Origin: Flavobacterium anhuiense
GTDB lineage: Bacteria > Bacteroidota > Bacteroidia > Flavobacteriales > Flavobacteriaceae
DNA: 64,000 nt
Assembly (NCBI RefSeq): GCF_004151235.1
Contig: NZ_JUIV01000012.1
Span: 1-64,000, forward strand
Direction: 5' to 3'
A program made the position numbers and the translations under genes. Numbering within the stretch: position 1 is the stretch's first letter; the number at the start of each line of letters is the position of its first letter. Positions 35,390 through 44,462 of this stretch are shown one piece after another. The notes under the pieces were generated by a model, which did not search any database, was not told the DNA's origin, and was given only the letters and a program-made list of their open reading frames with translations.

Positions 35390-36261
35390 TTAAACCCTCA
35401 AATTATTGTCGATATATTGCAAAATACCTGAACTTTCATTTTTAAATTTTCTTGCAAAAAACGCACAATTATCCCCATATTCGTTGCTAACAATATCATT
35501 TTCAAAAATTGCAAGATGCTTCTCTGAAATAAAGGCCGGTCCTGGAGTAACTGTCCAATCAACATAGGTTAAGTTTCCTTTCAAATTTTTAATATTTGAA
35601 TTTCCTATAATTGTTGGTATTAGAATCTCTTCGCTACAAAATGAATTTTTAAAAAATCTTTCGTATTTGGGATTAGCTTCTAAAAAATCAAGAACATAAT
35701 GAACTGTCGAATGTGTTAGAACCCACCAAGTGGGGCCAAAAAAATTCTATTAAACGGATACTTTTTTTTGGGAAAATACAAACTTATTTTCTTCTCCAAG
35801 CGCAATAAAACTTTTATCCATATTGGTTTATTAGGTTTTCTTCGATAAAATAGATCAAAATAAAAATTGGTTATCCACTCTTTTTTAAATTCTACAGGAA
35901 ATCCTTCTTTTATACTTATAAATTCTCCTCCTCCATTCAATAATGAATACAAATAATTATTCTTTTTTATCGGGTAATCACTTCCGCTAATTAAAGCGTA
36001 ATAGTCAAAGTTTTCTTTAATTGCTTCTGCCATTAAATTGAGAATTGCTTTTTGATGTGACCAACCTGCCCACCAGACTTTATGTCTTTTGATAAATTTG
36101 ATATTTTTGAATTCATCTAAATTTGTTGGCATTAAAGAATTTTTATCAATATGGATAAAAAAGCAAACATTAGAGTCATTTAAAGCGATTATCATTTTTT
36201 TTAAATGTGCATAATCATGATAAGCTGTTATGAGATAAGCTATTTTAATTTTGTTTTGCAT
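35390..36261 (-). pseudogene. GT14 core-2/I-branching-type glycosyltransferase, frameshifted
   Basis: Two frames make one 290-residue GT14 protein if one base is added to the A7 run at 35738-35744 (T7 in the coding strand). The first part (36261-35716) has ITAYHDYAHLKKMI, FIHIDKNS, WWAGWSHQKAILNLM and LISGSDYPIK. It then misreads to a stop. With eight Ts the frame continues FFGPTWWVLTHS...CSEEILIPTIIGNS, the expected GT14 catalytic region, and joins exactly to the second part (35584-35390), which ends with CAFFARKF. The break could be a true mutation, slippage-based on/off switching, or a sequencing error in the homopolymer. Confidence 0.85.
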
Positions 36262-36384
36262 TTTGACTCTAAATCAAACAATTACGAACTTGGTTCTTTA
36301 AAAGTCCTTTCAATATTATGAAGTACTTCACTATTTTTTTATTTAAAATTATCTGGATAAATTATTTTTACTTTTTCGTTACCA

Positions 36385-36750
36385 TTATATTTTAAATCCT
36401 AAGACAAACCAATTTAAAAAACCTAGATTATATCTCATTAAGATTTCACAAATTTTATTTTTTCTATAATATAAAACTGGTCTTCCCCATTTACCATGAA
36501 ATTTAAGAAAATCCGATAATTTTTTTCAGTTCCTAAAACGCATTTATAATCTTCATTGAAAAGGTATTTAGGATACTTTATAATATTTTAGAGAATCTTG
36601 ATTATTTCCAAAGATTTTTTGCTGTTTTTTTCTAAATAATCTACATTTGAAGTATAAACTTTGACATGTTTTATATTTCAACTTTTTAAAGTCATTGCAT
36701 AATCATTATCAGCATAAAAAAGTCAAACTTTTCATCTAGTGCTCCTACTT
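36385..36750 (-). pseudogene. Decayed C-terminal relic of a GT2 glycosyltransferase
   Basis: The roughly 500-bp gap between the GT14 gene and the GT2 at 36760 is not empty. Across three frames the minus strand reads VGALDEKFDFF-YADNDYAMTLKS, then NIKHVKVYTSNVDYLEK, then NEDYKCVLGTEKNYRIFLN. The last piece is FHGKWGRPVLYYRKNK up to a stop at 36385. This is the usual ending of a GT2 enzyme, with the acidic DNDY site and the KWG motif. It is broken by a one-base deletion at the A6 run 36716-36721, two in-frame stops and another frameshift near 36493. No N-terminal half is present, so it is a dead fragment. The rest of the gap (36262-36384) shows nothing recognisable. Confidence 0.75.
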
Positions 36751-36759
36751 TATTTCAAT

Positions 36760-37767
36760 TTATTTTTTCTTCAACAAAATCAGCAACCTTATATAAATAA
36801 TAAATATATCGGGATTCAAATTATACAACAATCTTTTAATTTGAGACGCTTTAAAATAAGTACCTTGGGTAGGAATCTTAAGAATATTCTTTTTTATTAT
36901 TTTAACAATATTTTTTGTGTATTTTTCTTCGTTTTGTCTAAGACAAAGTTCAAAAAATTGCAAAGCATACTCGGCATAAACTCTTTTTTTATAGCTTAGA
37001 AAGTCATTGTTTGTTTCGTTTCTTTTTATTTGGGAAACATAAAGGAACAATCTTATTTTTGAAAGACATTTTTCATAAAGAGATTTACCATCTTTTAGTG
37101 ACGTCTTACTTTCCTCGTTAGCTCTTCTATAGAAATATAATGGTAGATTTATATTCAAAAAATTAAAACTAAAACTTGTGTATAATTTTAAATTAAAAAA
37201 TTCATCTTCAAAAAAATTGTCTTCTTCAAATCTTAAATCTTTATCTAGTAAAAAACTTCTGTTATAAATACTTAAACAAACACTTGAGGGCATACCGTCT
37301 GGAGTTTTTTTTGTATTTCCAACAAATGAATTAATTATTTGCGGAAAACCGACTTTTAAGTTTTTTAATTGATCGTCTTTAAAATCAATTTTAATAAAAT
37401 TTATTACTGGAATACAATTATATGTTTCTACTAATTTTTGTAAATCAGTGAGTGAGTTTTTTTCTATTAAATCATCACCATCTACAAACCATAGATATTC
37501 ACCTTTAGCGATTTTCAAACCTGAATTTCTGGCTCCTGCTGTACCCGAATTTGTTTTATGGATAACTTTAATACAACTATTATTTAGAGAGTAATTATCG
37601 CAAATTTTTCCAGAACTGTCTGTCGAACCATCATTTACAAGTATAATCTCAAAATCTTGAAATGATTGATTTAAAATACTATTTAAGCAATCTTCAATAT
37701 ATCTTTCTGCATTATAAACTGGTATAATGATACTAAAGAAAAGGGAATTACAATTATCTTCTTTCAT
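36760..37767 (-). CDS. GT2 family glycosyltransferase
   Basis: This 335-residue GT-A enzyme has the start FFSIIIPVYNAERYIEDCLNSI, ILVNDGSTDSSG, AGARNSGLKIAKGEYLWFVDGDD and the EDEFFNLKLY acidic motif. It is complete and soluble. Immediately downstream lies the relic of a second GT2, so this spot has seen gene turnover. Specificity unknown. Confidence 0.86.
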   Translation of the reverse strand: MKEDNCNSLFFSIIIPVYNAERYIEDCLNSILNQSFQDFEIILVNDGSTDSSGKICDNYSLNNSCIKVIHKTNSGTAGARNSGLKIAKGEYLWFVDGDDLIEKNSLTDLQKLVETYNCIPVINFIKIDFKDDQLKNLKVGFPQIINSFVGNTKKTPDGMPSSVCLSIYNRSFLLDKDLRFEEDNFFEDEFFNLKLYTSFSFNFLNINLPLYFYRRANEESKTSLKDGKSLYEKCLSKIRLFLYVSQIKRNETNNDFLSYKKRVYAEYALQFFELCLRQNEEKYTKNIVKIIKKNILKIPTQGTYFKASQIKRLLYNLNPDIFIIYIRLLILLKKK

Positions 37768-37780
37768 TTCTTTTTTAATA

Positions 37781-38854
37781 TCAAAACAAAATCATTCTAA
37801 AATTCAAAATTCTTTTAACAAAAACTTTAGGATGAGAATTTTTAAAACGTAACATTCGATTTTCAATCAAATGCCATGATAAATATCCAAATAATACTGA
37901 TAGAGGAATTGATATGACCATAAGTTCGATTGCATTTAATTTAAAAAAATGCATCAACGATTGCTGTATAGGAAATCCATAAATATAAATCCCATAAGAG
38001 ATATCTCCGATTCTATTCCCAATATCTTTAAGATGTTTTGTTGCTTGAAGTCCTACTGTAATTATTAAGATTGGCCATAGCAAAAATCTAAAAATAATAG
38101 AATCTTGAATCAATAATTCAGTTAGTAAAACTAAAAATAAAGAAACTATAATTACTATTTTAATATACTTAAATTCATCAATTTTCAACAATGCCAAAAA
38201 AGAGCCTCCAAGAAAAAATAATCCCAATTCAATTAAATATGAACTTTGTAATTGATAAAAATGAAATTCATAACCTTTTTTAGACAAAAAGAAAAATACG
38301 GCAAAGGACAAATACAAAAGCCCAAACAATAAGTGCAAAGTTTTTACATTGTTTCTAAAAAAGAAGAGTATTGATATAATAACGTACATACTAAACTCAT
38401 AACAAAGTGTCCAAAGCGATCCATTGATAGCATTGCCATAAATATTATTTTCAAATATCCCAGAAATCCCGTATTGAAGCCTAAAGAGTGACAAATTCTT
38501 ACCTATATAAGTGTAAATAGATTTGTTCATTAAATAAGCACCAATGCCTTCGTAAACAAATACCCCTAGAATTACAGTCAAAACCAAAACAACAAATAAA
38601 GCTGGAAACAATCGTAAAAAACGTTTCCAAATGTAATCTATCCAATCTTTGCTTCTTAAGAGACTTTGAAAAATAAGGTAACCGCTAATTATAAAAAAAC
38701 CTTTTACTCCAATGTAGGATAACATTAATTTTCCATTTGTCAGATCACACAACCAATCACATGACTGGCTTCCTGATAATGGATATGAGTGTGATATTAT
38801 TACAAACACGGCAAAAATTAAACGCAAAAAATCAAAATTATTTTGTCTTCTCAT
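37781..38854 (-). CDS. Acyltransferase family 3 (OafA-like) membrane protein
   Basis: This 357-residue protein has about ten hydrophobic segments. The N-terminal NFDFLRLIFAVFVIISHSYPL motif contains the family histidine in SHS, and GVKGFFIISGYLIFQSL follows near residue 48-65. Family members O-acetylate or otherwise acylate surface sugars in the inner membrane. It overlaps the upstream gene by 4 bp. It provides a second acylation route in the locus besides the MBOAT pair. Confidence 0.87.
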   Translation of the reverse strand: MRRQNNFDFLRLIFAVFVIISHSYPLSGSQSCDWLCDLTNGKLMLSYIGVKGFFIISGYLIFQSLLRSKDWIDYIWKRFLRLFPALFVVLVLTVILGVFVYEGIGAYLMNKSIYTYIGKNLSLFRLQYGISGIFENNIYGNAINGSLWTLCYEFSMYVIISILFFFRNNVKTLHLLFGLLYLSFAVFFFLSKKGYEFHFYQLQSSYLIELGLFFLGGSFLALLKIDEFKYIKIVIIVSLFLVLLTELLIQDSIIFRFLLWPILIITVGLQATKHLKDIGNRIGDISYGIYIYGFPIQQSLMHFFKLNAIELMVISIPLSVLFGYLSWHLIENRMLRFKNSHPKVFVKRILNFRMILF

Positions 38855-39693
38855 TTTTTGCGTTTATATTTTCCAAAAATATTAAATCTAAAAAACATGC
38901 TACAAAATAAATCAATAACAAACTTTTCACTTTGAACTTTATTTTGAAATTCGGATCTTACACTTTTAACAACTGAGTTTAGATATACAAAAGATCCTAA
39001 CTGTGCTACATAAAAATCTGCATGTTTAATACTCATATACTCCAAAAGTCTTTCACGATTGTTTTCTGTTAGATTAGTCTGTCTTGAATTATTTTTAATC
39101 CTATAATAAAACCCTACCTCATTAATTCTAAAAACCTCACCTCCATTTTTTAATAAAGCAATCCAAAACTCCCAATCTTCTAACCCTGAATTCATTTTCT
39201 CATCATATCCACCAACAAATTCCCAATCTGCTTTTAAATAAATTGCCGAACAGAAAATTAAATTATTAACAGATAAGTTTTTTAAGGAAAAATCCGGCAA
39301 ATTCCATTTTTCATTTTCATCACCAAATTTAATAGCATTACAATACACTAATTTTAAATCTGAGTTTTCTAAAAACTGTTCAACGCCCTTTTCTAGGTAT
39401 TTTTCTTGTATTTTATCATCAGCATCTAATGGTAATATTAATTCACCTTTAGATTCCCTAATACCAAAATTTCTTGCACTGCTTACTCCTTTATTTGTTT
39501 GATATAAATATTTGAATCTTTTATCTTTTAGAGTCCATTTCTTTACGAAATCTTCAGTATCGTCTAGACTTCCATCATTAACAATTATACATTCCCAATT
39601 CTCATAAGTTTGATCTAATACAGATTGTAAAGCCTCATCCAAATATTGTGATTGATTATAACAGGGAACGATAATAGAAACTAAATATCTCAT
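38851..39693 (-). CDS. GT2 family glycosyltransferase (paralogue A)
   Basis: This 280-residue GT-A enzyme has VSIIVPCYNQSQYLDEAL, NDGSLDDTE, SARNFGIRESKGELILPLDADDKI and GLEDWEFWIALLKNG. It shares with the gene at 40593 not only the catalytic core but an unusual C-terminal tail (KFVIDLF...FFRF-IFG-YK). The two are therefore recent paralogues separated by one other GT2. It overlaps the acyltransferase gene by 4 bp. Confidence 0.86.
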   Translation of the reverse strand: MRYLVSIIVPCYNQSQYLDEALQSVLDQTYENWECIIVNDGSLDDTEDFVKKWTLKDKRFKYLYQTNKGVSSARNFGIRESKGELILPLDADDKIQEKYLEKGVEQFLENSDLKLVYCNAIKFGDENEKWNLPDFSLKNLSVNNLIFCSAIYLKADWEFVGGYDEKMNSGLEDWEFWIALLKNGGEVFRINEVGFYYRIKNNSRQTNLTENNRERLLEYMSIKHADFYVAQLGSFVYLNSVVKSVRSEFQNKVQSEKFVIDLFCSMFFRFNIFGKYKRKK

Positions 39694-39702
39694 TTATAAA
39701 TC

Positions 39703-40593
39703 TTATAAATTAATGTACACCCTTCTTAAAAACTTGAGAAAATTAAACAAACTCGTTTTTCTTAAATGTAATTTGGAAATTTTAAAAAATAAAAAAGCAT
39801 TTTTCTGTTTAAAAAAAACGCTCTCCATTTTTTCAATAATTTTTAGCCTTTGCTTTTTTGTGAAATGAGAAATATAATTATCTAAAATAGTACTGTAAAA
39901 CAATTTAGTTGCTTCATTCTTTAATATTCTGTTATTTGTTTTACCAGAAATACTTAGGTTACTTACTCGAACTTTTATTGAGGCAAAATTGATTGTATAA
40001 ATAAAGTTGAAGTTAGAAACCAATAAAAAAGCTAAATCATCTGAATGCCATCCCAAAGGAAAATTATAAAATCCTTTTTCTTTTAGAATTTCTTTTTTAA
40101 AAAAATATTCACTTAAGGAACTTCTAGTTTGATTTTTCATTTTTTTTAATAAAAAATCAGTAGATTTTTCCATTACTGGATGACAATATATTTCAGATTT
40201 TATATCATCATTTTCATCTATTATCTGAGTTGCAAATCTCACAACATTGACATTTTCTTTTTCAATAACCTGCAAGTTTTTATAAAACTCTTCTACGACA
40301 TGATTATCTAAAACATCATCATCTCCTAAAATCATAACCCATTTTTCATTTTCAGACAATTCAATGCAACGCTCCCATTGTTGGGGCAGCGAAGTTCCTC
40401 CTAAATTAGTATCAAAACGATTATAAACGAAATCAAACTTAGAACTATAACTTTCTAATAATTTAGCTGGATTTTCTGGGCTAGAATCATCACCAATATA
40501 AACCTTAAAACGCTTATCTTTTTGATTTACAATCGATTCCAATGTTTTCTCAAAAAATTTACGATTATAATATGGAATAACTATTGCAAGCAT
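39703..40593 (-). CDS. GT2 family glycosyltransferase
   Basis: This 296-residue GT-A enzyme starts MLAIVIPYYNRKFFEKTLESI and has YIGDDSSPENP, MILGDDDVLD and WHSDDLAFLLVSNF. It is a different subfamily from the two flanking paralogues. It overlaps the gene at 40593 by one base. Specificity unknown. Confidence 0.84.
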   Translation of the reverse strand: MLAIVIPYYNRKFFEKTLESIVNQKDKRFKVYIGDDSSPENPAKLLESYSSKFDFVYNRFDTNLGGTSLPQQWERCIELSENEKWVMILGDDDVLDNHVVEEFYKNLQVIEKENVNVVRFATQIIDENDDIKSEIYCHPVMEKSTDFLLKKMKNQTRSSLSEYFFKKEILKEKGFYNFPLGWHSDDLAFLLVSNFNFIYTINFASIKVRVSNLSISGKTNNRILKNEATKLFYSTILDNYISHFTKKQRLKIIEKMESVFFKQKNAFLFFKISKLHLRKTSLFNFLKFLRRVYINL

Positions 40594-41429
40594 TAATTGT
40601 TTTTTTTATATCGTCCGAATATAGAAAATCTAAAAAAAGTAGTCAAGAATAAATCAATCACAAATTTTTTACTTTTTAACTTATTAAAATAATCCCGTTC
40701 CTTTTTTTCTAAGAGCAACCAAAGATCCACATAATGTTTTTTATAATGATTACTATACTTTTTAAAAATATAATCATTATTAGAGTAATGCATTTCAGAA
40801 GTAAAAGATCTAATCATTGATGTTTTTGAAACAAAATATTTAAATGTAATCTTATTCAAATGATAAAAACTCACATCTATAGCTCCTAAAGCTAACCAAA
40901 ACTCCCAATCTTCATTTCCTTGAAAAGGCATATTCACATCATACCCTCCAACTTTTTGCCAAAGCTCTTTTCTATAAATCGCGCAGGCATCAATAAAATT
41001 ATCAACAAGCATTTTTTTAAAATTATACTGTGGAACTTTCCAAAGTCCATTTCTTTCACCAAAATATTCAGCATCTCCATAAACAACCCCAACATCCTGT
41101 TTTTTTTCAAAGACAGCAATTGCATCTTTAGCAAAATCTTTTATTAATAGATTGTCAGAATCCAAAGGCAAAATAAATTTTCCTTTCGACTTATCAATTC
41201 CAAAATTTCTAGCTTTACCTAAACCTTCATTTTGCTTAAAGAAATACTTAAATCTACTATCCTTGCTTACCCATTTTAATGCAATCTCTTCTGTTCTGTC
41301 GGTTGAACCATCATTAACAATAATAACTTCCCAATCTTGAAAATCTTGTCTTACAACAGATTCTAAAGTAGCACCTAGAGTAGCTTCGGCATTATATGAT
41401 GGGACAATGATTGATAAAATTTGATTCAT
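40593..41429 (-). CDS. GT2 family glycosyltransferase (paralogue B)
   Basis: This 278-residue GT-A enzyme has LSIIVPSYNAEATLGATLESV, NDGSTDRTE, KARNFGIDKSKGKFILPLDSDN and GNEDWEFWLALGA. The C-terminal tail KFVIDLFLTTFFRFSIFG matches that of paralogue A at 38851. It is the first of the GT2 run after the exporter and methyltransferase genes, 45 bp downstream of the latter. Confidence 0.86.
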   Translation of the reverse strand: MNQILSIIVPSYNAEATLGATLESVVRQDFQDWEVIIVNDGSTDRTEEIALKWVSKDSRFKYFFKQNEGLGKARNFGIDKSKGKFILPLDSDNLLIKDFAKDAIAVFEKKQDVGVVYGDAEYFGERNGLWKVPQYNFKKMLVDNFIDACAIYRKELWQKVGGYDVNMPFQGNEDWEFWLALGAIDVSFYHLNKITFKYFVSKTSMIRSFTSEMHYSNNDYIFKKYSNHYKKHYVDLWLLLEKKERDYFNKLKSKKFVIDLFLTTFFRFSIFGRYKKNN

Positions 41430-41474
41430 TTATAATATTATTAGATTCCTTTTGTGACTAAAAAAAATCGCAGC

Positions 41475-42191
41475 TTATTTTACCACAAAGCCATATAAAC
41501 CTGAGTACATTTTACCATGAGAGAATTTAAAATCTTTCTTATCTTTTCTCACTAAAAACTTAACAAAAAAATGTAAAAATGGTTTTATTAATTTTTGCTT
41601 CTTTTTAGAAAGGCCAAAATCACTCCATAATGAGATTGATATTGCCAAATGATAATGAAAGCCTCCTAATGGTTTTATTTCCCATGTAGAAAATTTTGTT
41701 TTTTTAAAATGTTCTTCTAATGCAAAAGGTGTAAATCTATGATAATCGTATGGCACTTCATGAAGTGGCCAAACGTTAGGTACAGTAAAAAAGAATGTGC
41801 CTCCAGGTTTTAAAACTCTTTTTATCTCTTTTAAAATATGACTTGTATCAAAATAATGCTCCAAAAACTCAGTAGCGATTACAAAATTTACCGATTCATT
41901 CTCCAAAGGAATTGTATTTCCATCCCAATAATAATCTGGTTTAACTACGTGGTGATACTCTGTTGGCTCAAGGTCTACACCTATATATTCTTCAATTAAG
42001 TCGTTTTTGAGAAAATCTTTATAAGGCATAAGACCACAAGCAAGATCTAGAATTTTACCGTGTAATTTTGGCTTTAGCTCTGTAACAGCTTCTAACAATG
42101 ATTTTCTAATTAAATAAAACGAGATTAATATTTTGTCCTGTTTTATATTAATGAAACTGTCATTTATAGTTTTTTCAATATTACTGTCCAT
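41475..42191 (-). CDS. Class I SAM-dependent methyltransferase
   Basis: This 238-residue enzyme has the SAM-binding motif ILDLACGLMPYKDFL near residue 45, the acidic post-II residue in IGVDLEP, and motif IV/post regions NFVIATEFLEHYFDTSHIL and VLKPGGTFFFTVPN. Such enzymes O- or C-methylate sugars, sometimes capping the chain end in ABC-exported glycans. Its place directly after wzt supports a chain-terminating role, but this is inference. The ATG at 42191 was preferred to a TTG at 42206. Confidence 0.8.
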   Translation of the reverse strand: MDSNIEKTINDSFINIKQDKILISFYLIRKSLLEAVTELKPKLHGKILDLACGLMPYKDFLKNDLIEEYIGVDLEPTEYHHVVKPDYYWDGNTIPLENESVNFVIATEFLEHYFDTSHILKEIKRVLKPGGTFFFTVPNVWPLHEVPYDYHRFTPFALEEHFKKTKFSTWEIKPLGGFHYHLAISISLWSDFGLSKKKQKLIKPFLHFFVKFLVRKDKKDFKFSHGKMYSGLYGFVVK

Positions 42192-42206
42192 CTTTACATT
42201 TAACAA

Positions 42207-43466
42207 TTATAATATTTCCCAATTACCCTTATCCAAATACTGACAAACATTTTTTTGCCAGCCCCATTCTGGTTCTTTCATTCCGATCATTTCTACCTCA
42301 AATAAACAACATTTAAATTCTTGAAATTTTGTTTTTGTTTTTGTTTCTGCCAAATGAACTACAATACTATAGTTTCCTTTATAAAGTGCTAAATTAGGAT
42401 AAGTAAACTCCAAATAATTAGCTCCTTTTTGTCTACCAATTCTAGTATTTATATCAAAAATATAATCATATAAAATTGGAACTTGCAAATGATTTATTAT
42501 CTGAAACGAGAATGCTAGATTTTCATAATTCTCGTATGGCATATTTATTTCAAACTTAATTTTAAGAGCCTTACCATTTGCGTGAAGAATACCTCCTTCT
42601 GATGTTACAACTTCAACTTTTGTGACAGAGGGCACATTTAACAAAGGCTCTTGAATAAAGATTGAGCTGCTGGTTTCCATAGAGGAATATATTGAAATTG
42701 CCTTATTTGTTTCTTCATTTGCAATTATTTTCCCATTAGCTAAAATAAGGGTTCGTGAAGCTAATGTGCTAATTGCACTTAAATCGTGGCTTACAAATAA
42801 AATTGTTCTTCCCTCTTGATTGGAAATATCTTTCATCTTACCTATTGCCTTTTTCTGAAATTCCGCATCACCTACAGCTAATACCTCATCAATAACTAAA
42901 ATTTCTGGCTCAAGAAAGGCAGCAACTGCAAACGCCAAACGAACTGTCATTCCAGAACTATATCTTTTTACTGGAGTATCAATGTAACGCTCACATCCTG
43001 AAAATTCAATAATTTCATCTAGTTTCGATGTAATTTCTTTTTTTGTCATACCAAGAATAGCACCGTTCAAAAAAATATTTTCGCGACCAGTCATTTCTCC
43101 ATTAAAACCAGTGCCAACTTCAAGCAACGAAGCTATACGCCCTTTACATTTAATACTTCCAATTGTAGGAGCCGTAACTTTTGATAAAATTTTTAATAAT
43201 GTCGATTTTCCAGCACCATTTTTTCCGATAATACCTAAAACTTCTCCTCTTTCAACTTCAAAATTAATATCCTGTAAAGCCCAAACATAATCAGAGGTTC
43301 CTTTTGTTGAACGATCATTTGTTTCTCCAATTTTCAAATATGGATTTTCTTTCCCCCGTATTTTATACCACCATCTATTTAAATCATGTTTCAAAGTTCC
43401 AGTTCCAACTTCTCCCAAACGATATTGCTTCGAAATATTTTCGGCTTTTAAAATAATATCTTTCAT
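42207..43466 (-). CDS. wzt: Polysaccharide ABC exporter ATPase (Wzt/TagH type)
   Basis: This 419-residue ATPase has the TagH/Wzt-type start, with SKQYRLGEVGTGTLKHDLNRWW. Walker A GKNGAGKST is near 81-89, then the YSSGMTVRLAFA signature and EILVIDEVLAVGD. A C-terminal beta-rich domain from about residue 280 resembles the carbohydrate-binding domain that recognises modified glycan ends in Wzt. It overlaps the permease gene by one base. It should energise export of a lipid-linked glycan across the inner membrane. Confidence 0.9.
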   Translation of the reverse strand: MKDIILKAENISKQYRLGEVGTGTLKHDLNRWWYKIRGKENPYLKIGETNDRSTKGTSDYVWALQDINFEVERGEVLGIIGKNGAGKSTLLKILSKVTAPTIGSIKCKGRIASLLEVGTGFNGEMTGRENIFLNGAILGMTKKEITSKLDEIIEFSGCERYIDTPVKRYSSGMTVRLAFAVAAFLEPEILVIDEVLAVGDAEFQKKAIGKMKDISNQEGRTILFVSHDLSAISTLASRTLILANGKIIANEETNKAISIYSSMETSSSIFIQEPLLNVPSVTKVEVVTSEGGILHANGKALKIKFEINMPYENYENLAFSFQIINHLQVPILYDYIFDINTRIGRQKGANYLEFTYPNLALYKGNYSIVVHLAETKTKTKFQEFKCCLFEVEMIGMKEPEWGWQKNVCQYLDKGNWEIL

Positions 43467-44329
43467 TATACTGTATCTATAAAGCTTTTCTCTGTTCTAT
43501 TAAAAACCAATAACCCAACAAAGAAAACAGTTAATGTAATTATTGCTGTATATAGCAACCCTAAAATTGATATACTCCCGATATTTAAAAGCATATAGCG
43601 AGAAGTTTCTATTACGTAAGCTAAAGGATTGTACTCCACAATCCAACCAAATTTTGGAAGTTTCTCTTTTATTAATTCCATCGGATACATTACTGCAGAT
43701 ATGTACATTAGCAATTGCACGCCAAATCCAATCAAATTATTTAAATCCCTATATTTTGTAACCATTGAAGAGATCATCATTCCCAAACCTAATCCTAAAA
43801 TTCCCATAAATGAAATTAAAATTGGGAAAAATAATATTGATATATTAAGGCTTAAGTCAGCTCCTCGAAAATAAAACAAAATGTAAAAGAAAATAAATAT
43901 TCCAAATTGAATTCCAAATTTGATTAAGTTTGAGATAACTATTGATAAAGGTGTTATAATTCTTGGGAAATATACTTTTCCAAATATACTGGCATTAGAT
44001 TTAAATGTATCAGAAGTTCCATTCAAACAGGCAGTAAAATAATTCCAAACCATGATTCCTCCCAAATTAAATAAGAATGGCGGAATAGAACCTGTCTTAA
44101 TCCCAGCAACATTATTAAATATAATTGTAAAGGTTATAGAAGTAAACAAAGGCTGAATAAGATACCATAGCGGCCCTAAAACCGTTTGCTTATAAACCGT
44201 AATTATATCTCTTTTGACAAAAAGCATTAATAAATCTCGATACTGCCAAATTTCTTTAAAATTGAGCGAGAAAAATTTATTCTTGGGCGTTATCTCAAAC
44301 AACCAGTCATTTGTATTTTTAGAATCCAT
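43466..44329 (-). CDS. wzm: Polysaccharide ABC exporter permease (Wzm type)
   Basis: This 287-residue ABC-2 type membrane protein has about six helices. The cytosolic N-terminal KNKFFSLNFKEIWQYRDLLMLFVKRDI and YKQTVLGPLWYLIQPL are hallmarks of O-antigen and teichoic acid exporters. It works with the ATPase gene that overlaps it by one base. A gap of 133 bp with a terminator separates it from the dehydratase gene upstream in transcription. Confidence 0.9.
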   Translation of the reverse strand: MDSKNTNDWLFEITPKNKFFSLNFKEIWQYRDLLMLFVKRDIITVYKQTVLGPLWYLIQPLFTSITFTIIFNNVAGIKTGSIPPFLFNLGGIMVWNYFTACLNGTSDTFKSNASIFGKVYFPRIITPLSIVISNLIKFGIQFGIFIFFYILFYFRGADLSLNISILFFPILISFMGILGLGLGMMISSMVTKYRDLNNLIGFGVQLLMYISAVMYPMELIKEKLPKFGWIVEYNPLAYVIETSRYMLLNIGSISILGLLYTAIITLTVFFVGLLVFNRTEKSFIDTV

Positions 44330-44400
44330 TTAAAAGGGGCATAAAAATCTTAATTTAAAAATTTTAACAAGATTTTTAACATTTTAAAATTTGTTTAAAA

Positions 44401-44429
44401 ATATCAAAAGGCGTTTAAAAAAAACACCT
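44401..44429 (-). terminator. Terminator after the PglF/CapD-like gene
   Basis: On the minus strand an 8-bp stem (AGGTGTTT / AAACGCCT, one G-T pair) is followed by TTTGATATTTTT. It lies about 35 bp downstream of the dehydratase stop. It probably separates the nucleotide-sugar block from the exporter block. Confidence 0.55.
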
Positions 44430-44462
44430 CTTGACTATATTTGAATTTATTTTCGTTTGATC

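Noticed and set aside
35390..35584. A separate 64-residue protein
   Set aside because: It is the C-terminal end of the frameshifted GT14 gene; adding one base at 35738-35744 joins it in frame to the upstream part.
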